The notes below the pieces were generated by a model. That model saw only the letters and a list, made by a program, of their open reading frames with translations, was not told the origin of the DNA and made no database searches. Positions 28,301 to 34,776 of a stretch of DNA of 64,000 bases are shown one piece after another. How positions within the stretch are numbered: position 1 is the stretch's first letter; the number at the start of each line of letters is the position of its first letter. The DNA is from Comamonadaceae bacterium UBA4962 (GTDB lineage: Bacteria > Pseudomonadota > Gammaproteobacteria > Burkholderiales > Burkholderiaceae_C): the NCBI GenBank assembly GCA_002397315.1, contig DHAE01000007.1, positions 598,842-662,841 of the forward strand, given 5' to 3'. Position numbers and translations under genes: made by a program.

Positions 28301-28456
28301 GGCACCGGGATAGGTGGCGACCATGCTCACGGCGGGCGGCGCCACGGACGGATACCGGGCGATCGGCAGCCGGGGGATGGCCAGGGCGCCGAAGAGCACG
28401 ATGAACAGCGCGATCACCCAGGCGAACACCGGGCGGCGGATGAAGAATTGCGGCAT
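25307..28456 (-). CDS. adeB: AdeB-like RND multidrug efflux transporter
   Basis: Inner-membrane proton-driven pump of 1049 residues, the HAE1/AcrB family length. It opens MPQFFIRRPVFAWVIA and has the repeated layout of 12 membrane segments with two large periplasmic loops. The proton-relay segment GIIVDDAIVVVENVER in TM4 and GLSAKNAILIVEFA in TM10 carry the essential Asp pair and Lys. Long stretches match what I recall of Acinetobacter AdeB (for example SIEKVLHTLAEAMVLVFLVM and FGMVLAIGIIVDDA). It is downstream of the membrane fusion protein gene by 12 bases. It needs an outer-membrane partner, which is not in this operon. Known AdeB substrates include aminoglycosides and tetracyclines; that is not shown here. 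Confidence 0.92.
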   Translation of the reverse strand: MPQFFIRRPVFAWVIALFIVLFGALAIPRLPIARYPSVAPPAVSMVATYPGATPQTLNDSVVSLIERELSGVKNLLYFESSVDTSGSAQITATFKPGTDAELAQVDVQNRIKAVEPRLPQAVRQNGLQVESATSSFLMLIGLTSQGGRHDEVALNDYMARHVVQELRRVEGVGRVQLFGAEQAMRIWVDPERLLAYGLAIGDVTQAIEQQNAQVAPGRIGDAPALPGQRVTVPLTVQGQLSTPEQFAAIVVRARPDGAKVVVGDVARVELGAQSYAFSNREDGRPATSAAVQLSPGANAVRTAEAVKARLAELSRTMPAGMQVSVPFDTAPFVKVSIEKVLHTLAEAMVLVFLVMFLFLQNVRYTLIPAIVAPIALLGTFAVMLVAGFSINVLTMFGMVLAIGIIVDDAIVVVENVERLMATEGLSPREATSRAMREITGAVVGITLVLTAVFIPMAFAAGSVGVIYRQFTLSMAVSILFSAFLALTLTPALCATLLRPVDPGHHAKRGFFGAFNRGFDRMTQGYASRVARLAGRGGRTMAAFAAVCVVLVLAARQLPSSFLPEEDQGYFMTSIQLPTGATSERTLSVAKAYEAHVATRPGLASNLVIQGFSFSGSGSNAAMAFTMLRDWSERGGATAREEAALAQAAMQRTAEGTVMTLLPPAIDELGTSSGFTLFLQDRAGRGPEALAAAQSRLMELAARSTVVRGVYPDGLPPGASIRLNIDRHKAEALGLSFNAVSSTLSSAMGSTYVNDFPNAGRMQQVIVQADAPARMQLDDVLRLRVRNASGGLVPLREVVNAEWTESPQQMMRFQGYPAMRIAGGAAPGVSSGDAMAEMERLVAQLPPGFAVAWTGQSLQERQSAAQAPMLMLLSALVVFLVLAALYESWSIPLSVMLVVPLGLLGAVAAVMWRGLPNDVFFKVGMITIIGLSAKNAILIVEFARQLHAQGQGLVDAAVNAARLRLRPILMTSLAFALGVVPLMLASGASAETQHAIGTGVFGGMLSGTLLAVFFVPVFFVVVTGLQERAAGWRARHRPTGGSDATAGEEA

Positions 28457-28468
28457 GCGGCGCTCCGG

Positions 28469-29731
28469 TCAGCGGCCCGCCGCGGAGGCGGCCATCGCGG
28501 GGGCCGACGCTGCGGCAACGGCGGCAGACGTGGAAGCGGCCCCTGCCGCGACACCCGGAGCGGGCACGCCCCGCGCCTCCACCACCAGGCCTTCGCTCAG
28601 GCGCTCGATGCCCTGCACCACGATCCGCTGGCCTGCCTGCACGCCCTGCGCGATGCGGTAGTGGCCCTGCACGAGCTCGCCGAGCGTGACGGGTACCGCG
28701 TGCGCACGCTGCGCATCGTCGACCACCCAGAGGCTCGCCTGCCCGCCCGTGCGCACCACGGCCTGCTGCGGCACGGCCAGCGCCCCGGGATAATTGGCCC
28801 GCGGCACGCGCGCCTGCACGAACATGCCCGGCAGCAGCTGCCGGCGGGGGTTGTCCACGAGGATGCGCACCAGCACGTCGCCCGTGCCGGCATCGACGCT
28901 GATGCCGGAGAACAGCACGCGTCCCTTCAGTCCGGGCGACGCGGGCCGATCGCCATGGCCGCCGTGGTCCCCGGCCCCCAGGATCTGCACGGCCAGTCCG
29001 GCACGCTCCGCGCGCTCGGGTGCGCTGCCTTCGGCCACCGCGGCGCGCAGCGCCTCCAGCGCCGACGCCGGCTGCCGCACGTCCACGTAGACCTGATCGA
29101 TCTGCTGGATGCGCGCCATCGGCGATGCATCCGTGGGCGAGACCAGTGCGCCTTCCGTCACCAGCGCCTGGTCCACGCGGCCGGCGATGGGTGCCGTCAC
29201 GGTGGCGAACCGCAGGTCCAGTTCCCGGCGGGCGAGCGTGGCGCGCGCCTGCGCGACCTCCGCCACCGCCTGGTCGCGCTGCGACACGGCATCGTCGTAG
29301 GCCTGTCGGCTGACGGCCTGCGCCTTCGCCAAAGGTTCGAGCCGCCCGGCCTGCAGGCGGGCCTGGGCTGCCACCACATCCGCGCGCTGCAGCGCGGCCC
29401 GTGCCATGTCGGCATCGGCCCGGAACGGTGCGGGATCGATCTGGAACAGTGCCGCGCCCTGCCGGATCTCGGCGCCCTGCTCGAACAGCCTGCGCCGCAC
29501 GATGCCGCCCACCTGCGGGCGGATTTCCGCGGTGCGCACGGCTGCGACGCGGCCCGACAGCACGTCGGCCACGGTGAAATCCTCGGGCGCCAGGGCCACG
29601 ACCGACACCCGGGGCGGCGGCGCGGCGGCCTCGGGCGCCTCCGAGCGGCCGCATCCGGCGAGCAGCAGGGTGGCGAGCGCTGCGGCGGCCCTGGCCGCCA
29701 TCGCGCGGCGGTGCCGTTGCGGGATCTGCAT
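28469..29731 (-). CDS. adeA: AdeA-like periplasmic adaptor (membrane fusion) lipoprotein
   Basis: Links the RND pump to an outer-membrane channel. The 420-residue protein has a lipoprotein signal peptide with lipobox LAGC (Cys near residue 25). It then shows the lipoyl/hairpin/beta-barrel pattern: AEIRPQVGGIVRRRLFEQG, a coiled hairpin, and VTAPIAGRVDQALVTEGALV. MARIQQIDQVYVDVRQ is characteristic of AdeA/AcrA relatives. The C-terminus is an Ala-rich tail. The start MQIPQRHRR is set by a GAAGGA eight bases upstream; an ATG 18 bases earlier overlaps it. The gene is divergent from the adeRS-like regulators. Confidence 0.9.
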   Translation of the reverse strand: MQIPQRHRRAMAARAAAALATLLLAGCGRSEAPEAAAPPPRVSVVALAPEDFTVADVLSGRVAAVRTAEIRPQVGGIVRRRLFEQGAEIRQGAALFQIDPAPFRADADMARAALQRADVVAAQARLQAGRLEPLAKAQAVSRQAYDDAVSQRDQAVAEVAQARATLARRELDLRFATVTAPIAGRVDQALVTEGALVSPTDASPMARIQQIDQVYVDVRQPASALEALRAAVAEGSAPERAERAGLAVQILGAGDHGGHGDRPASPGLKGRVLFSGISVDAGTGDVLVRILVDNPRRQLLPGMFVQARVPRANYPGALAVPQQAVVRTGGQASLWVVDDAQRAHAVPVTLGELVQGHYRIAQGVQAGQRIVVQGIERLSEGLVVEARGVPAPGVAAGAASTSAAVAAASAPAMAASAAGR

Positions 29732-29825
29732 GTCGAAAATCCTTCCCATATCGGCCGCCGCGCGGGTGCCCGCGGCCAGTGAAAAGGTGCGACTGTGGTG
29801 CGCTGCCGCTGCGATGCGTTCGGCG

Positions 29826-29846
29826 TTGTGTGGAGATGCGATGGAG
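29826..29846 (+). promoter_or_regulatory. candidate AdeR-type direct repeat at the adeR/adeA divergent region
   Basis: TGGAG occurs at 29831-29835 and 29842-29846, an 11-base period; the first copy sits in TTGTGTGGAG. From memory, Acinetobacter AdeR binds direct repeats of a GTGTGGAG-containing motif with the same 11-base period. The second half is weak (five of ten bases), and it overlaps the proposed adeR start codon. Confidence 0.35.
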
Positions 29847-30614
29847 CGGAAAAATTTGGATAGAGTGCGGCCCGTGTCCACACCACCCCTCCGCCTTTTT
29901 CCGGAATCCGCCTCCCGCGCGCTCGTGCTCATCGCCGAAGACGAGCCCGAGATCGCCGAGATCCTCGCCGCCTACCTCGCGCGCGACGGGCTGCGCACGG
30001 TGCACGCGCCCGACGGCCAGGCGGCCCTCGCGCTGCACCTCGCACTCAAGCCGGACCTGGTCCTGCTCGACGTGCAGATGCCGCGGGTCGATGGCTGGAA
30101 GGTGCTGAGCGAGATCCGCCACCGCGGCGAGACGCCCGTCATCATGCTGACGGCCATGGACCAGGACATCGACAAGCTGATGGGCCTGCGCATCGGTGCG
30201 GACGACTACGTCGTCAAACCCTTCAACGCCGCCGAGGTCGTGGCCCGCGTGCAGGCCGTGCTGCGCCGCAGCCGGGCCGCGGGCCCCGTGGCCGGAACGC
30301 CGCAGGTGCTGCGCGCCGGCATTTTCCAGATCGACCCGGAAACCCACGAGGCCACCGTGCACCAGGGCGAGCAATCCCACCTGCTCGACCTCACGCTCAC
30401 GGAATTCAAGCTGCTCGCCTGCCTGATGCGCTCGCCGCGGCGCGTCTTCAGCCGGCTCGAACTGCTGGAGTCCTGCCTGCCCGAAGGCGACACGCTGGAG
30501 CGCACGGTGGACAGCCACATCAGCAAGCTGCGCAAGAAGCTGGAGGCGATCGGCATCGAAGGCCTTCCCGTGAGTGTGCGCGGCGTGGGCTACCGCCTCG
30601 GGAGCGGCGAGTGA
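29841..30614 (+). CDS. adeR: AdeR-like two-component response regulator (OmpR family)
   Basis: A DNA-binding response regulator of 257 residues. The receiver has the acidic pocket EDE (33-35) and phospho-acceptor Asp77 (LLDVQMP); the stretch PVIMLTAMDQDIDKLMGLRIGAD is strikingly AdeR-like. A winged-helix trans_reg_C domain follows (LERTVDSHISKLRKKLE; VRGVGYRLG). The ATG at 29841 has GGAG five bases upstream, but a GTG at 29874 is a serious alternative, because a candidate operator overlaps the first ATG. The kinase gene overlaps its stop by four bases. It presumably controls the divergent efflux operon. Confidence 0.9.
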   Translation: MERKNLDRVRPVSTPPLRLFPESASRALVLIAEDEPEIAEILAAYLARDGLRTVHAPDGQAALALHLALKPDLVLLDVQMPRVDGWKVLSEIRHRGETPVIMLTAMDQDIDKLMGLRIGADDYVVKPFNAAEVVARVQAVLRRSRAAGPVAGTPQVLRAGIFQIDPETHEATVHQGEQSHLLDLTLTEFKLLACLMRSPRRVFSRLELLESCLPEGDTLERTVDSHISKLRKKLEAIGIEGLPVSVRGVGYRLGSGE

Positions 30615-31669
30615 GACCGGGCTCCGGACTGCGCCGCCAGGTGGTGCAGTCATTGGCCGTCATGGCCTTGGGGATCATCCTGATCTCGGTGCTCGGCTCC
30701 TATGCCTTCTACGCCCTGCTCATGGCGTACTCCCCGTCGAGCATTTCCGACAGCTGGGTGCCGTCCCAGGTGGAATGGGTGTGGATGTTCGCGACCATGC
30801 TGGCCGCGCTGGCGATCGCGGTCGCCGTGGCCGTTCGGCTCTCGCGCCGCATCCTCACGCCGCTCAACTCGGTGGCCGAGAGCCTGCGCCAAATGGCGCA
30901 GGGCGATCTGCAGGCACGCGCCGCGGCCGACGATGAATCACTCGGCGAAACCGCCCAGTTGGTGCGCGACTTCAACGCCATGGCGGAACGCCTGCAGGCA
31001 ATGGAAAAGGAGCGCGCCTTCTGGAACGCCGCCATCGCCCACGAACTGCGCACGCCCGTGACGATCCTCACGGGCCGCCTGCAGGGCCTCACCGAAGGCG
31101 TGTTCGAGCCGCGCGCGGAACTGTTCCAGGGCCTGCTGCGCCAGGTGCAGGGCCTGAGCCGCCTGATCGAAGACCTCCGCATGCTGAGCCTGCGCGACAG
31201 CGGGCACCTGGAGCTCGAACGGGTACCGGCGGACCTCGCCCAGGAGATCGACTCCGTGGTGCATGCGTTCGAGCCGCGGCTGCAGCAGCGCGGCTTCACC
31301 GTGCGCACGCACGTCGAGCTGCCCGCCAGCGTCACCTGCGACCCGGTGCGCATCCGCCAGGCCCTGATGGCCCTGCTGGAGAACGTGCACAAGCACGCCA
31401 CTCCGGGCGAAGTGCACGTGCGTGCGCAGGTCGCCGAAGGCACATGCCGGCTCAGCGTCCAGGATTCCGGCCCAGGCATTCCTACCGAACTCGCCGGACA
31501 GGTCTTCGAAGCCTTCCACCGCGGAGATGCCGACCGGCCGCAGAACGCCGGGGGCAGCGGCCTGGGCCTGGCCGTGGTCCGGGCGATCGCCGAAGCCCAC
31601 GGCGGGCAGGCGGCCTGCGAACCGTCGCCGCGCGGAGGCGCCGTGCTATCGCTGCGCTGGCCGGTGTGA
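30611..31669 (+). CDS. adeS: AdeS-like sensor histidine kinase
   Basis: Membrane sensor kinase of 352 residues: TM1 (about 14-38), a short periplasmic loop of only about 20 residues, TM2 (about 56-76), HAMP (about 77-130), HisKA with phospho-His144 (WNAAIAHELRTPVTILTGRL) and HATPase (ALLENVHKHATPG; GGSGLGLAVVRAIAEAHGG). The N box reads ENVHK where ENAIR or similar is usual. It begins with GTG inside the adeR stop (GTGA). In Acinetobacter, mutations in this kinase drive AdeAB overproduction. The signal sensed is unknown. Confidence 0.92.
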   Translation: MRPGSGLRRQVVQSLAVMALGIILISVLGSYAFYALLMAYSPSSISDSWVPSQVEWVWMFATMLAALAIAVAVAVRLSRRILTPLNSVAESLRQMAQGDLQARAAADDESLGETAQLVRDFNAMAERLQAMEKERAFWNAAIAHELRTPVTILTGRLQGLTEGVFEPRAELFQGLLRQVQGLSRLIEDLRMLSLRDSGHLELERVPADLAQEIDSVVHAFEPRLQQRGFTVRTHVELPASVTCDPVRIRQALMALLENVHKHATPGEVHVRAQVAEGTCRLSVQDSGPGIPTELAGQVFEAFHRGDADRPQNAGGSGLGLAVVRAIAEAHGGQAACEPSPRGGAVLSLRWPV

Positions 31670-31784
31670 CGGTCCCGGCATGCAGGGCGGTACGTGCGCA
31701 TCCGTTCTGCTGAACGCACGGACGACCATGGCATCGCCAACTAGGGATAGAATCCCGTCCGGCCGCCGACATGGCGTGCCCCAC

Positions 31785-31858
31785 GCGGGTGTAGTTCAAT
31801 GGTAGAACGGCAGCTTCCCAAGCTTCATACGAGGGTTCGATTCCCTTCACCCGCTCCA
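31785..31858 (+). tRNA. tRNA-Gly (anticodon CCC)
   Basis: A 74-base tRNA including an encoded CCA (31856-31858). The acceptor stem GCGGGTG pairs with CACCCGC, the D-arm contains TTCAATGGTAGAA, the anticodon loop is TTCCCAA, and the T-arm is GGGTTCGATTCCC. The anticodon stem GCAGC/GCTTC has one C-T mismatch at its second pair. A TAGAAT box at 31748-31753 could be the -10. It is the last core feature before the AT-rich accessory island. Confidence 0.97.
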
Positions 31859-31982
31859 ATTTCGGCACTTTCTCCAGGGCCGCGACAGCCCACTCACTGA
31901 ACCGGCTGCACCCTGCTTTCCGCAGCAGGCGCCCTCCCGCTTCCCGAGCAACTACCACGGCATCTCTGTCGTCAGACCCTGG

Positions 31983-32405
31983 CTAGAGTCCCCTGAAGAA
32001 CTTCCAAGCACGGGTGTCGATGCCTGAATCGCCGGGATGGACATCCCCACGGAATTCGATGCGGTTCATCGCTGGGTCCACGATGACTGCGGTGTAGCCG
32101 GTGGGGTCTATCAACAGCAACTCGATCTGCACGCCTGCCTGCACCCAGCGGTTGCAACGCTCAAGAAAGTGTCCTGGTAGAAAGATGCTGGCCAGCGAAC
32201 TGGCACCCAGCGCGTTGATCTGCAGCAGGCTGTCCACCTCCTTGAACTGCAGCCGAATAGAGCCGTCGTCCAGCAACCAGAACTCGCTGTAACCGCCACC
32301 GAAGCCCAAAGCATGGCGGTAGTAGCGCTCCATGCAGTGCTCCTGAGTGGGCGCAAGTGGCACATGGATGTAAGTGGTGTAGTGATCACTCGGCTGCGAA
32401 GACAT
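31983..32405 (-). CDS. small VOC-fold-like protein, possible orphan immunity protein
   Basis: The 140-residue product looks like a vicinal-oxygen-chelate (glyoxalase/bleomycin-resistance) monomer. It has a first strand YIHVPLAP, a helix with MERYYRHALGFGGG, and the closing strands LLIDPTGYTAVIVDPAMNRIEF, where NRIEF is the usual VOC ending. Metal ligands are not clearly conserved, so enzymatic activity is doubtful. Its ATG begins one base after the stop of the similar gene upstream. It is last in the minus-strand array that follows the Rhs toxin. A function in toxin neutralisation is inferred from position only. Confidence 0.6.
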   Translation of the reverse strand: MSSQPSDHYTTYIHVPLAPTQEHCMERYYRHALGFGGGYSEFWLLDDGSIRLQFKEVDSLLQINALGASSLASIFLPGHFLERCNRWVQAGVQIELLLIDPTGYTAVIVDPAMNRIEFRGDVHPGDSGIDTRAWKFFRGL

Positions 32406-32406
32406 A

Positions 32407-32817
32407 TTAACGGGCTCCGAGCGTCTGCTGTTCGATGATGAAGCGGTTGCCTCCTGGGTCTTGGAGCAGCATGCTTTTTCCAGCAGGGTATTCGAAAAGC
32501 TTTGACCTAGTTAACAGCTCACCGCCCGAAAAGAAATAAAAATCCCTCAAGCGATGGAAAAGCGATTCGATATTCTGCACGGCCACGGTGAATAATGGGT
32601 TCGAAGACGCGATCCGATCATCCGCGCGAGCTATCTGCAGGCCTATATGCGCATCATCGAGGCCCGTCAAAAGATAATTTCCCATTCCATAGTCGAAAGC
32701 GACGGTGAACAGCGCCAGCTCTGACACGTAAAATTGCAGCAACCGATCTGTATCCCGTGCATGCACATGGACGAGCATTGCAGTCATCACTGTCAATGCA
32801 ACACCTGCTCGCCGCAT
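32407..32817 (-). CDS. VOC family protein (glyoxalase/bleomycin-resistance fold)
   Basis: The 136-residue frame shows a VOC pattern: MLVHVHARDTDRLLQFYVSELALF at the start and SMLLQDPGGNRFIIEQQ at the end. In-frame ATGs at 32787 and 32778 fit the domain boundary better than the first one. It lies in the AT-rich region after the immunity genes and one base before a second VOC-like gene. VOC proteins can be enzymes or drug-binding resistance proteins; which applies here is unknown. Confidence 0.7.
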   Translation of the reverse strand: MRRAGVALTVMTAMLVHVHARDTDRLLQFYVSELALFTVAFDYGMGNYLLTGLDDAHIGLQIARADDRIASSNPLFTVAVQNIESLFHRLRDFYFFSGGELLTRSKLFEYPAGKSMLLQDPGGNRFIIEQQTLGAR

Positions 32818-32869
32818 TGTTGCGACAATATTCGGTAGCGCATTGAATCGAAATAGATTTTTGCCACAA

Positions 32870-33292
32870 TCAATGATCGGTCACAAAGAACTCGAAAAAC
32901 TCTACCTTGTGCTTCGCAAACGCGGTAACGACTCTGCCTTCAGGAATTTTCTTGGACGAGAGCCCGCCGATACATACACCCAAACCTCTGAAAATCATGT
33001 ATTGCGGCCCCACCATGTGGTCTGGGTCCAACTTCTTGAGCGCTCCAATGGCTCCGTCCGCATAAATTTCGATGCCGGCCACCACCGGATGAACATGCTT
33101 GTTCATGGAGACGTACGCGAGCTTCCTCTCTTCGTAGACAAGCTCGCACCCTTCTCTGTCTTCGGTGACTATGCCTTGGATGTTGTCTTTTTTAGAGACG
33201 TAGGGCGCACCATTTTTCCTTCTCACATCTGATTGGCTTTGCCCAAACAGAAAATTGTTGACGGAAATATAAGGCTCTATTATATATTTCAT
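32870..33292 (-). CDS. unrecognised small protein in the immunity array
   Basis: A 140-residue soluble protein that I do not recognise. It starts MKYIIEPYISVNNFLFGQSQ, then SDVRRKNGAP. This pattern (an N-terminal I.P....F G.S..DV....G.P) recalls several small immunity-like proteins but is not diagnostic. The central part is mixed charged and beta-rich (KLAYVSMNKHVHPVVAGIEI), and the C-terminus is aromatic (KVEFFEFFVTDH). GGAGAG lies just upstream of the ATG. Base composition is AT-rich like its neighbours and unlike the core genome. Position between Imm26-like and VOC genes suggests an immunity role; this is inference. Confidence 0.6.
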   Translation of the reverse strand: MKYIIEPYISVNNFLFGQSQSDVRRKNGAPYVSKKDNIQGIVTEDREGCELVYEERKLAYVSMNKHVHPVVAGIEIYADGAIGALKKLDPDHMVGPQYMIFRGLGVCIGGLSSKKIPEGRVVTAFAKHKVEFFEFFVTDH

Positions 33293-33306
33293 TACTCTCC
33301 ATGTAC

Positions 33307-33335
33307 TTGAGACATATCTGAACGATGTATCTCAA
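33307..33335 (-). promoter_or_regulatory. hairpin between the second Imm26-like gene and the unknown gene
   Basis: TTGAGA (33307-33312) pairs with TCTCAA (33330-33335), extended by CAT/ATG across a two-base bulge. It lies in the only sizeable gap (75 bases) of the immunity array. It could attenuate or separate transcripts; no T-run follows on the minus strand. Confidence 0.3.
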
Positions 33336-33367
33336 ATGTCTTTTACTGACTCCACAAAAAAGACCGC

Positions 33368-33838
33368 CTAAAATAAAACAACATCCGCCTTACCAATTTT
33401 TATCGCCACATATTCCTTGACGTCGTAATCCCCCCAAGGCTGACAGCGAGGCCACTTCGCAGCCTCTTCGTCAGATACTGGAATATGTTGGTTATTCACA
33501 GTAGTCACACTCTGGTCACCTCGAACACCCCAGGCGAATTTTGTCGAAAGCACTTTTTCGTTCGGGCTATAGCCGTCTTGATGACCGACAATGCCCCACA
33601 CTCCTTCACTTGATTTTTGGAAAAGCGAATACGAATCAAGAATCAATGGTGGATAAAAAGTTTTATCGAGTTTTGCGACATCAATCGAGAGCTCTTCGGC
33701 AAAATAATCAAATATTTCGGCGACATGTCCGTCCATAATTTTTGAAACGATTACGCCGAATCCGTAAACTCCTGCCCGCAATTGAAATGCAAAAACATCG
33801 CCTCGACGGATGGCATCGACCTTTATCTTTTTCTTCAT
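33368..33838 (-). CDS. Imm26-like immunity protein, second copy
   Basis: A 156-residue cytosolic protein. The core GDVFAFQLRAGVYGFGVIVSKIMDGHVAEIF matches what I know of the Imm26 polymorphic-toxin immunity family, followed by a C-terminal DEEAAKWPRCQPWGD signature shared with the copy at 34299-34763. The start MKKKIKVDAIRRGDVF is chosen; upstream in-frame sequence belongs to the gap. It is separated from the Imm51-like gene by 113 bases. It probably derives from duplication, or from capture of an immunity gene for a related toxin. Confidence 0.8.
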   Translation of the reverse strand: MKKKIKVDAIRRGDVFAFQLRAGVYGFGVIVSKIMDGHVAEIFDYFAEELSIDVAKLDKTFYPPLILDSYSLFQKSSEGVWGIVGHQDGYSPNEKVLSTKFAWGVRGDQSVTTVNNQHIPVSDEEAAKWPRCQPWGDYDVKEYVAIKIGKADVVLF

Positions 33839-33951
33839 GATAATTTTCCAGTTCCGATATTCCGTCCGATCTACGCAAACAGGAAAAATGATTGAGCAAG
33901 CGGAGCGCAATGCCCTCGCGAGGTCATTGCCACGCCCGTATCTGATCCTGC

Positions 33952-34296
33952 TCAACCATCTCTGCAATGCATTGCTGATACGCAACGCGCAATTTCCTGC
34001 TCATTCAAAAAGACTCTTCGCAATTTTCCCGCCAACTCAAGAAGGACATTTGACGGGCCATAAACAGAGAGCATTCCTGCTTCAGAATTGAAATGCAGGG
34101 AACGGCTTTTTTCCACGTCCATGCTGGATGCCAGCAGCCGAGCGATACCGTCCCAATCATATCCCGTTCCTTCTCGACCCAATGATCTGAAGACTGGCAC
34201 GCGCAACTCCATATCCCAGTCATAGAGATTCAACGTACTCTCTTCTTCATCGTCGTCAATATGGACAAAAAATGGCTTATGAGTTTCTATTTTCAT
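33952..34296 (-). CDS. Imm51-like immunity protein
   Basis: A 114-residue acidic protein beginning MKIETHKPFFVHIDDDEEE. The segments GTGYDWDGIARLLASS and LHFNSEAGMLSVYGPSNVLLELAGKLR resemble the Imm51 family (NGYDWEAL..., ...DPEAGMF...). It starts two bases after the stop of the first Imm26-like gene. The two are probably co-translated. It may neutralise a toxin other than the Rhs tip present here. The Imm51 assignment is from memory of the family pattern. Confidence 0.65.
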   Translation of the reverse strand: MKIETHKPFFVHIDDDEEESTLNLYDWDMELRVPVFRSLGREGTGYDWDGIARLLASSMDVEKSRSLHFNSEAGMLSVYGPSNVLLELAGKLRRVFLNEQEIARCVSAMHCRDG

Positions 34297-34298
34297 TT

Positions 34299-34763
34299 TT
34301 AACCCAAAGCGACACCTTGTTTTCTCAAGTATTCTTTGATATTTAAATCGCCCCACGGCTGACAGCGTGGCCACTTTGCAGCCTCGTCGTCCGACACAGC
34401 GTGACTCTTATTGTAGATATCTTTGATGCTTTGATCTCCCCTCATTCCCCAAGAGAACCTTGAATTCTTCACATCGTCGCTGACTTCATAGTCGTCTTTG
34501 CGCCCGATGTAAGACCAATTGCCTTCATTGGCTTTTTGAAGCAGCGAGTAGGTATCCAGCACTACCGGAGGGGAAAAAGTCTCACGAAGAAGTGAAAAAT
34601 CAGGGACAGGGCTATTTGAAAAGTATTTGAATATTTCCGAAACGTGCCCTTCCATTATTTTTGAAACAATAACCCCGAAGCCGTAATTATCATTCCCTAA
34701 TTGAAATGAAAAAACATCTCCAGTTTGCAGATTTTCCATTTTAATTTTTTTCTTCTTGAACAT
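34299..34763 (-). CDS. Imm26-like immunity protein, cognate candidate for the Rhs toxin
   Basis: A 154-residue protein directly downstream (13 bases) of the rhs stop, the usual place for the cognate immunity gene. It reads GDVFSFQLGNDNYGFGVIVSKIMEGHVSEIF near the N-terminus and DDEAAKWPRCQPWGDLNIKEY near the C-terminus. It is paralogous to the copy at 33368-33838. Base content is low: for example 34681-34740 has 19 G+C in 60. It should bind and block the GIY-YIG-like toxin tip of the Rhs protein in the cytoplasm. Confidence 0.82.
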   Translation of the reverse strand: MFKKKKIKMENLQTGDVFSFQLGNDNYGFGVIVSKIMEGHVSEIFKYFSNSPVPDFSLLRETFSPPVVLDTYSLLQKANEGNWSYIGRKDDYEVSDDVKNSRFSWGMRGDQSIKDIYNKSHAVSDDEAAKWPRCQPWGDLNIKEYLRKQGVALG

Positions 34764-34776
34764 TCAATTTCCTTAT

